From an uncultured Lachnospiraceae bacterium (GTDB lineage Bacteria > Bacillota > Clostridia > Lachnospirales > Lachnospiraceae), in assembly GCA_910586125.1 (NCBI GenBank), contig CAJUHP010000007.1, positions 34,410 to 98,409 on the forward strand: DNA of 64,000 bases. The letters run 5' to 3'. A program made the position numbers and the translations under genes. The notes beneath the pieces are model-generated. The model did no database searches. It saw only the letters and a program-made list of their open reading frames with translations, and was not told the DNA's origin. Below are positions 17,711 to 26,807 of the stretch, piece by piece (within the stretch, counting starts at the first letter, position 1; the number at the start of each line of letters is the position of its first letter).

Positions 17711-18166
17711 TCAAAGGCGGGCAAGGAGAGCCTGGCAGCCTCGCAGTACGTCGTGATACGTCGTCTCAAAATCTCCTGTATACCAGGGATCGGCAATATT
17801 TCCCGGCTGGTCTGTGAAATCCAAAAGGCGGAAAATCTTCTGCTGCGGATCACTTCTGATGATACGAAAGATATTTCGGATGTTTTGACTGTCCATGCCG
17901 ATCAAATAGTCATAGATGTCATAATCTTTTCGCGTCATTTGACGGGCTGTTTTTCCTTCTGTAGATATCCCGTAACGGCGCAGAATGGAGCGGGTTCCTG
18001 GATGAACGGGATTGCCTATTTCTTCTGTGCTGGTTGCGGCAGAAGCGATTTGAAAGGATTGGGGGTGCGAAGAATGGGTTATGAGATCACGCATAACGAA
18101 CTCGGCCATGGGGCTGCGGCAGATGTTGCCGTGGCATATAAATAGTATTTTTATTCTATCTTTCAT
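17711..18166 (-). CDS. Low-molecular-weight protein tyrosine phosphatase
   Basis: This 151-residue cytoplasmic phosphatase has the P-loop CHGNICRS with Cys11 and Arg17, and the general acid Asp126 in DPWY. These are the full catalytic set of LMW-PTPs, which reverse tyrosine or arginine phosphorylation and often act on capsule kinases. No kinase or capsule gene is adjacent. It converges on tmcAL. The start MKDRIKILFICHGN at 18166 is clear, although the ribosome binding site is weak. Confidence 0.92.
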   Translation of the reverse strand: MKDRIKILFICHGNICRSPMAEFVMRDLITHSSHPQSFQIASAATSTEEIGNPVHPGTRSILRRYGISTEGKTARQMTRKDYDIYDYLIGMDSQNIRNIFRIIRSDPQQKIFRLLDFTDQPGNIADPWYTGDFETTYHDVLRGCQALLARL

Positions 18167-18384
18167 AACCTTGCATAGCTCTGCAAAGCCTTGTATTTAC
18201 TGGCTTCCAGAGCATTTCCTTTTCCGTTTGATTTTTATAAACCATTGTATAACTCTGCATAATTTAGCATAGATTGTTGCGAATTTGAAGTAAATCTGAA
18301 GTAAATTCAAGAACTTGTACTTCAAAGAATTTTTCCAATTTGGAAATTCTCTCATTTTTGTTCTCTTACCAATGGGAATTTGGA

Positions 18385-18759
18385 TTAAAGTTCTCCACTA
18401 GGAATTTTTTTATTTTTGTATACCGCAATAACTTTATCAAGCCATTTATCTTTATAGTTTAATATAAGGCTATCATAAATCAATCCAAAATCATCAGAAA
18501 CATACTCCGCCAACTCGCTTTCGATATTTTCTTCCATTATCATAAACGCTTTTTCTCTTATTTTACCTTTTGCTTCTTCGTTCTCATTTGTATAACTTTG
18601 GGTATTTTTCAGTGCTTCTATTTCTTCATTAACTCTACACCATTCAGTATCAAATGGGGCACTATCCCTACTGTCGAGTAATTCATTTAAGCAATTTTCG
18701 TTAAGTGTATCACAATTGATATTACTAAGGCAATTCAAAAGTTCATTCATTAAGTCCAT
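18385..18759 (-). CDS. Hypothetical acidic protein
   Basis: This 124-residue protein is acidic, rich in Asn and Glu, and has no membrane segment. The start at 18759 follows AAAGGAAAAG; the frame upstream is not protein-like. The C-terminal half (AEYVSDDFGLIYDSLIL and NYKDKWLDKVIAVYKN) looks like a compact helical domain, as in small immunity-type or phage-associated proteins, but I do not recognise the family. Its AT-rich composition differs from the flanking housekeeping genes, and it lies at the border of the accessory region. Confidence 0.55.
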   Translation of the reverse strand: MDLMNELLNCLSNINCDTLNENCLNELLDSRDSAPFDTEWCRVNEEIEALKNTQSYTNENEEAKGKIREKAFMIMEENIESELAEYVSDDFGLIYDSLILNYKDKWLDKVIAVYKNKKIPSGEL

Positions 18760-19532
18760 ATTCTTTTCCTTTTCAAATCCCCATTTGTCGCTGGCTCCAT
18801 TATACGCTATCCTGTCAAAAAAGTATAGCTGGATTTCGGAAAACTTGTCGGACAGAAGCATCTGGCAACACAAAACGATTCTGGGCGGCAAGTCCATAAA
18901 TGGGTAGCTGGCAAAACCATCACAGGGGAAGTGTGGCTTCCCTTGTGATGGTTGGAGCAGATTGAAAATCTACGGAAATCATCCGCTGTCCGCAGGGCAG
19001 GAAACGTCTGGTGAACGTTGGCACTGCGCCGACTGGAGCGACAGCAAAGAAGCCCTCGCCAGGGAGCAATGCACCACTTTCCAAGTGGTGTATCGTTGCG
19101 TCCTCTTTTAGAGGGATTTTCCAGCTTGTCTGTCACTTTGGAAGCCAACATTGCAGGCTAGAATATCCGGCAATCGTGAAACAAGCATACCAATTGCGTC
19201 ATAGGCGGCAAAAATCAAAACGCGCAGGGCGCGCTTTAATTCTGGAACAGGTATGCAGATTATTCAATTGGGATAATCCATCGATTAACTGTATCATAGA
19301 ACATTTTTGTACCCTGTGCCGTATTTCCACGAATCAGGAATGAAACCCAAAATCCAAAAAATTCCACAATTACAAAAAAATGCCGTTCCTTAGTAGTTAT
19401 CTATGTAACAGCATTTTTATAGTTCTAATCAGTTTTCATTTTCTACAAATCTACAATTTGTACATAAAGTGTTTTATCCTAATGAAGAGTAGATGCACTG
19501 TCTGAAAAAACATTTAACCATCTCTTCCAAAA
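18760..19532. mobile_element. Relic of a conjugative/mobile element (non-coding, scrambled)
   Basis: These 770 bases contain no convincing intact gene. From about 18895 to 19345 the plus strand carries a GC-rich block with an inverted repeat CCATCACAGGGGAAG / CTTCCCTTGTGATGG (18919-18955) and a short open stretch including NVGTAPTGATAKKPSPG. I associate such text with spacer regions of integrative elements in gut Clostridia; this is recall, not a search result. The remainder to 19532 is AT-rich with no recognised signal. The block marks the left side of the accessory island. Confidence 0.35.
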
Positions 19533-20558
19533 TTATACTTCTGAAATAAAATACTCACAGTTTGCTTTATTAAAATATTCGATAGATCTAGCAGGGTTAT
19601 AAAAACATTCAAACAATATTTTCATTCCAAAAGCATCAAAAATACATCCGAAAATCTCATTCCCAAAGCTGTATATTGGTGTTTGATTTAGAAACGCGAT
19701 CTCATCTTTATAAAGATAGGGGTTCCACCAATAGGCTCTGAACTGTTCATCAATTTCATCGGCAGTAATTGAATTATGTTTTATCCTCTTAATTGTATCA
19801 TTGAAAAGATTAAAATGCTCCTTAAAATGATTGTTAAGAACAGACATCGCAGGAATACCTATATTGGCCTTTAAATGGTTATCTATTCTTTTTGATATTA
19901 CACCTTCAGCGTTATTGCAAAACTTAATTGCTAAGCCCTCGCCAGTAAATCTAAATATGTAGTCCTCCAATAAACTGAATTTTTTGGTAAAAGAATGATA
20001 ACTGCCAATAAGTTTTTGAATTTGTAGATGGTGCATCTCATGAAGAATAATGTATGGCAATTCTTCAATTGTGCAGATATCTTCAATACCAAACAAGTCT
20101 AAATGCAATGCATTCTCATATACATATCCAAAGGAAGGTCCAAAACTTAGCGTTGATATAATACTTGCATCATTTATACAAACTTCATTGGGGAATGCAG
20201 CAGAGAGCTTATACCGTAGACTTTGAATATTTTTCTCACAAAGAAGATGTGTTACCTTTTCATACCGATTATAATATTTTTGTGGATTGGATGCACAGTC
20301 TAACCACAGATTATGTTTATCTCTTAATGCACTTTTTCGTTCAACGCTTAAATCAGGAATATCCTTAAAATTAACGTTTTTAAGGTTCGAAAAATAAGAG
20401 ACAAGTGGTTCCACAGAGGACAGACCGTATCTCCCCACTTCGAACTGATAATCTTCATGATCGAAAATTTTTCTCAACAAGACCTTGTTTGCAGGGGCTG
20501 TATTCGTTTTCGATAAATATTCAAGCATTATGGGGACACTTGATATTCGTAGTTCCAT
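19533..20558 (-). CDS. Putative zinc-dependent peptidase (DUF5700-like)
   Basis: This 341-residue protein has a zincin motif HEMHH at residues 173-177 (HExxH), preceded by a hydrophobic strand, and a Glu-rich ENALHLDLFGIED segment. This layout matches DUF5700-type putative peptidases. No signal peptide is seen. The start at 20558 is set by GGGG nine bases upstream. The low-GC codon use resembles the next gene, not the housekeeping genes, which suggests transfer. Substrate and role are unknown. Confidence 0.65.
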   Translation of the reverse strand: MELRISSVPIMLEYLSKTNTAPANKVLLRKIFDHEDYQFEVGRYGLSSVEPLVSYFSNLKNVNFKDIPDLSVERKSALRDKHNLWLDCASNPQKYYNRYEKVTHLLCEKNIQSLRYKLSAAFPNEVCINDASIISTLSFGPSFGYVYENALHLDLFGIEDICTIEELPYIILHEMHHLQIQKLIGSYHSFTKKFSLLEDYIFRFTGEGLAIKFCNNAEGVISKRIDNHLKANIGIPAMSVLNNHFKEHFNLFNDTIKRIKHNSITADEIDEQFRAYWWNPYLYKDEIAFLNQTPIYSFGNEIFGCIFDAFGMKILFECFYNPARSIEYFNKANCEYFISEV

Positions 20559-20561
20559 TCT

Positions 20562-20757
20562 TTGATTCCCCTTTATAATCGTCAGGATCACCCTTGTCAA
20601 CGAAATCCAAACTTCTCCTAATCATGCTCTCCTCTGACAAAAGATCACAGGCTTTGCGGTTTATGAAAGTAATTTGCTTTTTATATCCATTGTCCACATG
20701 GTGAGCAGAATAATTATTGGCCTGTCCGTCATACATAGCATGGGCGTGTAAATTGGT
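20562..20757 (-). pseudogene. Small remnant between two accessory genes
   Basis: The minus strand has an open stretch whose reading includes HAHAMYDGQANNYSAH and SLDFVDKGDPDDYKGE, which look protein-like, but it has no ATG start: the first in-frame codon after a stop is TTG, with no ribosome binding site. The frame runs on across the start of the zinc-peptidase gene. I read it as a C-terminal piece of a lost gene. Confidence 0.3.
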
Positions 20758-20766
20758 CAACTAAAA

Positions 20767-21504
20767 TTATATATATTTATAAACATCAACCAATTTCAAA
20801 TTGTTGTCCGCATTGATTAACTCTCTTAAAATCTGCAAATGACCAGCACCATAAATGATAAATAATCGTTTACTCTTAATGGCAAGTCTTTGAATATTAG
20901 AAAATATCTTTAAATTTCTCTCATACCATTTTGTCACCATTTCAGCACCGGTATAATGATTATCAATATGGATTGCATTAGCTTGAATATATACGTTGTG
21001 ATTTAATTTGGAAAATTTCTCGCTGTTATAATACTGATACAATTTTTGTAAAGTATCTTTCGTGTGCTCTTTCACATCCATATCTAAGGCATTCATAGCT
21101 TCAGTCAAAAACGAGGTTGGACTATTCAGCGCATCCATATTAAGCATTGTATCATCGTCAATTGCATAAATTCTATCAAGTCCTAACATTTTGCCAAATC
21201 TATAGCCAATTTGTATCGCCTCATTATCATATGTAATAGGATAGGTTTCTCCAAACATATATATATTACCAAGTGTTTCGTTTTTCATTTTATTCGTATT
21301 CTGCAAATCTTTTAAGCTGAATTTTTTGTACGACTCATCAATACGAATTTGCTCACGAACGGCTGCTTCAATAGCTATCGCATCTGGCTGGAATGACAGC
21401 AATTTGCTTACCAATAAATCCAACTCATTTTGAACCTCATCACAATAAAAATCAATAGAACTTTCCATAAAATGAAAGCTTCCCAACAGTAAAATTTCTG
21501 TCAT
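20767..21504 (-). CDS. DUF5694-like protein
   Basis: This 245-residue soluble protein starts MTEILLLGSFHF, has the acidic AIEAAVRE motif near residue 45 and ends with a conserved YGAGHLQIL. This layout is seen in DUF5694 and is distantly like TraB/erythromycin-esterase-type folds (a GxFH start, a central Glu, and a late GxxH). The start at 21504 follows a good GGAGG. It shares low GC with the zinc-peptidase gene downstream, and the two were probably acquired together. Function is unknown. Confidence 0.65.
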   Translation of the reverse strand: MTEILLLGSFHFMESSIDFYCDEVQNELDLLVSKLLSFQPDAIAIEAAVREQIRIDESYKKFSLKDLQNTNKMKNETLGNIYMFGETYPITYDNEAIQIGYRFGKMLGLDRIYAIDDDTMLNMDALNSPTSFLTEAMNALDMDVKEHTKDTLQKLYQYYNSEKFSKLNHNVYIQANAIHIDNHYTGAEMVTKWYERNLKIFSNIQRLAIKSKRLFIIYGAGHLQILRELINADNNLKLVDVYKYI

Positions 21505-21602
21505 AACGATACCTCCCATTGAATTTACAAATTACGATGGAACAAAACCGCTGCGCCCTCTCCTGCCAGGACAGTAAAGCATTTTTTCTTTTTTTAAAGA
21601 CT

Positions 21603-22076
21603 TTAGGAAAATTTTTTCTCCATCACATGGTAACAGAGAAAATCTCCCCCCTCTACTTTACATTTTTCATATGAGACAATGGAATATCCCCTCTTTAAAT
21701 ACATACTTTCCGCCGGAAAAGATGCCGCCACACGTACCGCGGGATATCTCTGAATAATCCTGCCCTCCAAAAAATCCATCAACCTGCTGCCGTAACCTTT
21801 TGCCTGATATTTCGGTAATATAAATAAACGGCAGATTTCATTTTCCCGGATACTCCCAGTTCCCACAATCTCTCCCTGCACCAATGCAAAATAAATGTCC
21901 TCTCGTTCCATTGCTTCCCGAAGCCGCTGTTTATTATGCAGATCCAGAAAAAACTGTACCACGCCGTACGGGTAATAATGAGGATATATCGTGTGAATCG
22001 TTTCTTCCACAATCTTTGCTGCTTTCGCAGGAGAAGTTGCCTTCTCTAACTGCATATCAAAATCTGTGGTTCTCAT
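21603..22076 (-). CDS. GNAT-family N-acetyltransferase
   Basis: The 157-residue GNAT enzyme transfers an acyl group from acyl-CoA to an unknown acceptor. Strand 4 and the CoA loop read ICRLFILPKYQAKGYGSRLMDFLE, with the Q/RxxGxG/A element as QAKGYG. The C-terminal SMYLKRGY is also typical. The start at 22076 follows AAAGGAG. It is one of four GNAT proteins in this accessory stretch; no partner hints at a substrate. Confidence 0.85.
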   Translation of the reverse strand: MRTTDFDMQLEKATSPAKAAKIVEETIHTIYPHYYPYGVVQFFLDLHNKQRLREAMEREDIYFALVQGEIVGTGSIRENEICRLFILPKYQAKGYGSRLMDFLEGRIIQRYPAVRVAASFPAESMYLKRGYSIVSYEKCKVEGGDFLCYHVMEKKFS

Positions 22077-22154
22077 CGGACGCTCCTTTTTTAACAAATA
22101 TTCTGCTGCACAGAATCGATCTGTTCAGGAAGCGAAAATTTGACCGATTCCGAT

Positions 22155-23078
22155 TTAGGTACAGGCCCACTGAGCCAGCACCTGCGAGAAATCGCGATTT
22201 TTTAAATCCTCTGGACAAATTAGGAAATTCAGTGTTCCGCCGTTCAGATTGATGTCCATATCGCCGATCTCTCCAGCAGGGAATGTCGCAGTATCATCAT
22301 CGAGCTGAAAGAGCAGGATATCCCATTCCTCCAGAGGCTTATCGCACTCCTCGCTGTACAGGCGGGGATCATCTTGGAGATATCTGGGATAGCCGCCGAT
22401 TTTGCAGCCTCCAATTCTAATTTGTTCCCGAATTCTGCGCAGGCTCTCCCACTCCTCGGCGGCGTTATCGCGCAGCCTATAAGGCATGTAATCTTTCGGA
22501 TCCACATCGGATAGGCGGGCTGTCAGAGCCGCAGCAAAGAGAGATTCAAAACGAAAATCCTCCTCATTTACAGCTTCCTGTTTTACAGGCAGAAAGATCA
22601 TTTTCAAAGGAGTTTTGGGAGTACGCCACAGCATATCCCCCTCTTCCCATGTACTTGGCATCTTGGCCCGGCACTCTTTCTCCGTAACCGTTTCATCCAC
22701 GGACGGATAATAGAACGTCCGCCATGAACCCTGAATTGTGCCATCCATCTCACTGTAGAGGCCAAATCCGCCGTCATAGTCAAAGGCGGATAAGAAAAAC
22801 TGTAAAATACCCTTGTCAGGAAAACCTTCCATAGGCGGCATTTGAGCAAAATTGATCTGAGCACACAGCCATAGAATCTGACCATCGTCTCCCTTTGGAT
22901 ATTCTTCGTTGTGCGGCAGATATGGAATCCCTCCTATATGGCTATCTGTGATAGAAAAAGGGGCTGTGCTAAATTGCAATGGACATACCGCTTTTCGGCT
23001 GGCTGCCTGAATTTCATTCACAATCTCTTGGCAGCAGCAGATTTTTTCCATATTTGTCATTGTTTCTGCTGAACTCAT
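22155..23078 (-). CDS. DUF1963 (YwqG-like) protein
   Basis: The 307-residue protein has the DUF1963 features SHIGGIPYLP near the N-terminus, LWLCAQINFAQMP, ILQFFLSAFDYDG and a C-terminal GDMDINLNGGTLNFLI. The family (YwqG of B. subtilis) is widespread, often near toxin/immunity or phage-type loci, and its function is unknown. The start at 23078 follows GGAGG seven bases away. Gene spacing to the GNAT downstream is 78 bases. Confidence 0.85.
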   Translation of the reverse strand: MSSAETMTNMEKICCCQEIVNEIQAASRKAVCPLQFSTAPFSITDSHIGGIPYLPHNEEYPKGDDGQILWLCAQINFAQMPPMEGFPDKGILQFFLSAFDYDGGFGLYSEMDGTIQGSWRTFYYPSVDETVTEKECRAKMPSTWEEGDMLWRTPKTPLKMIFLPVKQEAVNEEDFRFESLFAAALTARLSDVDPKDYMPYRLRDNAAEEWESLRRIREQIRIGGCKIGGYPRYLQDDPRLYSEECDKPLEEWDILLFQLDDDTATFPAGEIGDMDINLNGGTLNFLICPEDLKNRDFSQVLAQWACT

Positions 23079-23232
23079 AATAATATCCTCCATTATCTTA
23101 TTTACGATTTGATATTAAATCTACGATGCTGCACCGAAAATTAACTACAGAATATAGTATTTACTATCACTGCAATTCAGTAACCACATGGTCTTTGTTC
23201 TCATGTAAAAATAATATTGACAATCTGGTTAT

Positions 23233-23736
23233 TTATCCCAACCTGTCAGCAAGGACCGGCGCTGCGTTTAATATCCATGCGATGCCTGCTGCCGTCCGCT
23301 TAACCGTATGTTTTCTATGACCGCCCGGGTTGCTCTGAAATATTGTATTCATTCCTTGATTTCGATAAAAAGCTGTAATTTCTTCCGTATGTTTCTGCAC
23401 AGCTTTTATATAGGGATTTCCTGTCCTAGCCTCCTGGTCCCCCAAAGAAAAATAGAGATATTCCGGATTTTTTTCCATTTTATGAGAAAAGACATACTCT
23501 CGAAATGCTGGAAACCAGAGGGAACCAGATATACTCGCCGCCCTTGAAAAAAGCGTTGTCTGATAAAGAGAATACAGAGCAAATAACCCTGCAAGGGAGT
23601 ATCCGGCGATTCCTCTCCACAAAACATGTCCGGGAATTTCTTTTTCCGCCTTCGGTATCATCTCGCCAACCAAATGTTGCAGATACGCATCCGCTCCGCC
23701 GGTAAACCCTATCTTTGGGCCGCCACTGTTCTTCAT
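23233..23736 (-). pseudogene. Truncated alpha/beta-hydrolase (esterase D-like)
   Basis: The frame keeps the nucleophile elbow GYSLAG, an Asp-containing YFSLGDQEARTGN and the catalytic-His region GGHRKH followed by GIAWIL. This resembles enterobactin-esterase/IroE-type hydrolases. The N-terminal strands are missing: the frame starts without a ribosome binding site. The site with a real GAGGTG and ATG at 23773 opens another frame, so at least one frameshift and a 5' deletion have occurred. Confidence 0.6.
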
Positions 23737-23870
23737 AAGAATATTGGTATTTTATTCCTATTTTTTTCATCACCTCACCGCTTCGCGGATTCTTAATAAA
23801 TGAAAAGCTATTCCAGCCACAGTTTTTTATATGCCGCTCCGTTGGCGGCTGGGAATAGAATGAATTCGGT

Positions 23871-24374
23871 TTATTCTTCCGTAAAAAGATATGGAACTCC
23901 TGTCCAAGTCAATTCGGGTATTTTATCTACCTTGTTAAAATAGATATAAATAGTTTGTTCATCCCCCCAACATCCTGACTCCGGCAAACAGGTACACACC
24001 GTCATTTCATAATATCCATCGGGAAGTTCTATCATTTGATTTTTCGGAAAGTCAGTATTCCATTTAGATAGCCAGAACAAATCACAAAATTGTATAGAGC
24101 CGCCTTGAACATCCAGCGCCAAACGAATCGAAACGGGAAACTTCTCCAATATATCAACCGATGGATAGCCCTCAAAAAAGTGAATATCAAAGCTACCACT
24201 TGACCCGGTACAAAAGGCTGTAATATCCCCTTTTTTGATATGATCTGCAATTTGTTGGGGAGATGTAAATTCAGACGACAAAAAATCAGTATCTGGAATT
24301 ACATCTTTCATCGTTTCTGCTGAAAAGAATACAATTCCCATTCCATCAATATCCAATTGTACTTCATTGTTCAT
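23871..24374 (-). CDS. Hypothetical protein
   Basis: This 167-residue acidic protein has no membrane segment. The start at 24374 is set by AGGAGG; the frame continues upstream into unrelated text. The sequence has a beta-rich look (VQLDIDGMGIVFFSAET, SFDIHFFEGYPSV, QTIYIYFNK) and ends LTWTGVPYLFTEE. The pattern recalls small immunity or DUF1963-neighbour proteins, but I do not recognise the family. Confidence 0.6.
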   Translation of the reverse strand: MNNEVQLDIDGMGIVFFSAETMKDVIPDTDFLSSEFTSPQQIADHIKKGDITAFCTGSSGSFDIHFFEGYPSVDILEKFPVSIRLALDVQGGSIQFCDLFWLSKWNTDFPKNQMIELPDGYYEMTVCTCLPESGCWGDEQTIYIYFNKVDKIPELTWTGVPYLFTEE

Positions 24375-24873
24375 ATAGATATTTCCTCCTGTTTGATTTT
24401 CTGTTTCCACCTTCGGGATATTTTGAACCCAAAGAGCCGAACAATCCCAAACAAAACTATCCACAATAACCTGCGCCGTCTTGTCTGCGCTTTTGACCCA
24501 AGTATAGCACATCGCCCCACTGAAAACAATCACCATTCTATCCTCGTTCCGCCTATCCAGACCGTCAAGGGACAAAAGGGCCGAAGAAATTGTGTCCATG
24601 GCAGATAACAGCCGAGGCACAGTTTCGTTTCATGCAAAAAGCCCCGGATGAGCGGTGATATTTCTATCGGCAGCGGAGAAACGGATGCTATGAAGCACGC
24701 GGCAAGCATTGTACAGAATCTGTAGGAAGAATATCCCGGCATTCGATATCATTTATATAGAGGGAACTCAAAAGATGTGACAGAACGTCTGGAATAGAAA
24801 CTTCTAAATTTCGGCATCCTGACATGTTATCTTGCAAACATATAATAGTATTTCGATTTTGCTCAAGGATAAA
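24375..24873. other. Decayed intergenic stretch
   Basis: About 500 bases without a supportable gene. Short open stretches occur on both strands but lack ribosome binding sites and recognisable motifs. GC content drops towards 24780-24870. It probably holds the promoter of the preceding hypothetical gene and remnants of deleted DNA. Confidence 0.4.
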
Positions 24874-25350
24874 TTAAGAATCTGCGAAGTTGTTCTTGTT
24901 TCTATTCGCTTTTTCCATAACGTAATTTGTCAAGGAAATCCCCTGGCGGATCACTTGCTGCTCCCTTATTATCCGGTATCCTCTGGAAAGAAAAAACGGC
25001 TTTGCCGTGATGGATGCGTGGACGGTTATCTTATCGGCATAAACAGCGTTTTCTAACTGACTGCAGATAGCTGTGGCAATTCCTCGGTTTTGATATTCTT
25101 TATGGACATACAGTCTGTCCAGATATCCGGTTGTATCGATATCTCCAAAACCAACTATTTTTTCATCTTCAACAGCTACTACCGTATAATGATCCGATAA
25201 GGTTTTATCCCATTCTTCTAGATTAACATACCCCGTCGCCCATACAGAAAGCTGTTCTTGCGTGTAGTCTTTCGCATTGACAGCGTGAACGGTTTCATAA
25301 AATAATTGCGCCAGATCTCTGCAGTCTGAAGTTTTATATTGCCGAAGCAT
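24874..25350 (-). CDS. GNAT-family N-acetyltransferase
   Basis: The 158-residue acetyltransferase has the GNAT core VGFGDIDTTGYLDRLYVHKEYQNRGIAT, where QNRGIA is the CoA-binding loop, and the late motif PFFLSRGYRI. The style matches YafP/PhnO-like small acyltransferases. The start at 25350 follows GGAGGTAAT. The next gene (CbrC-like) ends 24 bases upstream, so the two may be co-transcribed. Confidence 0.88.
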   Translation of the reverse strand: MLRQYKTSDCRDLAQLFYETVHAVNAKDYTQEQLSVWATGYVNLEEWDKTLSDHYTVVAVEDEKIVGFGDIDTTGYLDRLYVHKEYQNRGIATAICSQLENAVYADKITVHASITAKPFFLSRGYRIIREQQVIRQGISLTNYVMEKANRNKNNFADS

Positions 25351-25374
25351 TGTTATATTACCTCCAAAACAGAC

Positions 25375-26238
25375 TCAGTCACAGTCACTCCAAATAAGAT
25401 ACTTCCCGCAATGCAGACACCGGAATAGATATCCCTGAACACTTCCGCCGTTTTGCATGTCTTCGAGAATTTCCTCCGGCTCCATCCCGCTGCCCTGCCA
25501 AAAAGGATCCTCCAGAATTTCCTCCAGAATCCCCATCTGCTTCAATTCACGGTATCCCACATATCCCATAAAGGCACAGTAGTCTTTGCAATGCGCCCGC
25601 CAAAACTCCTGCTGCCAGCCATGATAACCCGGAGTGCGGTGGATCAGCTCATCCCGTTTATCCGGATCCTCCACGCCGTCCTCCAGAGAATATTCATCTT
25701 GAAATTCTCCGTTAAATTTTTCTGCCGCCTTACCGCTGGCAATACACGCTGGACAAAGGACATGGATTCTTTCCACGGTATAAAAAGGGCCGCTGTAAGA
25801 CAAACGAGTGGGCTGGCCGCAGCATTGACAGATGACAGGGGGCTCAGCGATCTGAAAAGCCTCCGTCTCCAGAGGATTCGGATGATACCTAAAAAACGGC
25901 ATAGCCGCCAAGAGAGCGGCATGACGTTTTTGCTTTGTTTTGCCGTCCGGACGATGCAGGGCAAAGCTGTTCCCCTGTTCTTGAAGTTCCTGCAATTTTC
26001 CCAGGCGCTTCAACGCTTTTTTGTCCGTGCGGCTGACAAGAGGCAGCAAAGTTTCATAGGCAGAGCGGTAAAGTTTTAAGAGCTCGTACACATCAGCCAA
26101 CACCCGCTTGGCTTCCGGCGTCTCCTGCTCCTCCAAAAAATCTTTATACTCATAGAGAGCCTGCACCTGTTCTGCGGCCCCGCCAGACTGCTCATATGCC
26201 TTTTTCAGTTCGATGTATTTTATCTCATAGTCGTTCAT
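25375..26238 (-). CDS. CbrC (UPF0167) family protein with N-terminal extension
   Basis: The C-terminal 180 residues of this 287-residue protein match the CbrC/UPF0167 pattern: PFFRYHPNP, a zinc-type pair CQCCGQP and CPACIASG, then HRTPGYHGWQQEFWRAHCKDYCAFMGYV, and a last CLHCG. In E. coli CbrC is linked to colicin tolerance and is controlled by CreBC. The first 105 residues are a helical, TPR-like extension. The ATG at 26238 follows GGGAAG. It probably precedes the GNAT gene in one transcript. Confidence 0.85.
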   Translation of the reverse strand: MNDYEIKYIELKKAYEQSGGAAEQVQALYEYKDFLEEQETPEAKRVLADVYELLKLYRSAYETLLPLVSRTDKKALKRLGKLQELQEQGNSFALHRPDGKTKQKRHAALLAAMPFFRYHPNPLETEAFQIAEPPVICQCCGQPTRLSYSGPFYTVERIHVLCPACIASGKAAEKFNGEFQDEYSLEDGVEDPDKRDELIHRTPGYHGWQQEFWRAHCKDYCAFMGYVGYRELKQMGILEEILEDPFWQGSGMEPEEILEDMQNGGSVQGYLFRCLHCGKYLIWSDCD

Positions 26239-26273
26239 GATTTTATCTTTCTTCCCTTTTTAGTGAAAAATTC

Positions 26274-26561
26274 TTATTCTCGTTCCTTTACCGTCACCCA
26301 GACACGGTCTCCCGGCTGTTTTCCGATCTTATTGCGGATGTCTTTTCGTATCCCAATGATATAGCAAACACTGCCATCCTCATTTTTCATTCCCATATTG
26401 ACAATGCTGCCATCGTACGGTTCTTTGTCAAATGTGACATGTACCTTTACCTGCCCTTTGCCAAACTCTGTCCGGATATCCAGCGGAAAAGTTACATATG
26501 CGCCGCCCTTTTTCTCGGCTTCGCAGATCAGAGATTCATATTCATATATTTTTGGATTCAT
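26274..26561 (-). CDS. DUF1905 protein
   Basis: The 95-residue product matches DUF1905, a small beta-barrel: GGAYVTFPLDIRTEFG, VKVHVTFDKEPYDGSI, and the final IRKDIRNKIGKQPGDRVWVTV. The family often stands alone or is fused to YdeI-like domains; function is unknown. It starts with ATG at 26561 and an AAGG site. Confidence 0.85.
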   Translation of the reverse strand: MNPKIYEYESLICEAEKKGGAYVTFPLDIRTEFGKGQVKVHVTFDKEPYDGSIVNMGMKNEDGSVCYIIGIRKDIRNKIGKQPGDRVWVTVKERE

Positions 26562-26630
26562 ATTTCACCTTGGAAGATCTTCTTTTTCAGTTGCAGATTT
26601 CTAAATTTCAAACCGGCCGACAATAAATCG

Positions 26631-26807
26631 CTAACGTTTTGCCTCGGAAAAATCCGCCGCCTTCACCCATTCCATCAGTTCTTCGTCAATCTCCTTTTCT
26701 TGCGATATCAAAACATGGTGCGTAAAGCGCCCCGGATATGGTTCTGCAGCCGCGTCAATGCGGGAGGATTGTACGCGGTGTCCCAGTCCAAAGGTTATAA
26801 CAATAAT
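26631..26807 (-). pseudogene. 3' fragment of a DUF5655-type gene
   Basis: Directly after the kinase stop, and in the same frame, the DNA encodes about 57 residues including FGLGHRVQSSRIDAAAEPYP, then RFTHHVLIS and IDEELMEWVKAADFS before a stop at 26631-26633. This is the typical C-terminal end of DUF5655 proteins. The N-terminal part is missing and no start codon is available, so a deletion has joined it to the kinase gene. Confidence 0.65.

Noticed and set aside
17705..18145. 146-codon plus-strand frame
   Set aside because: It is antisense to the LMW tyrosine phosphatase, which has all catalytic residues.
18170..18345. Repeats such as GAAGTAAAT in tandem, considered as an attachment site or CRISPR
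   Set aside because: Only two imperfect short copies with no spacers and no second flank found; too weak to call.
24530..24742. Minus-strand frame of 70 codons
   Set aside because: No ribosome binding site, Cys/Leu-rich composition unlike a real protein, inside a decayed region.
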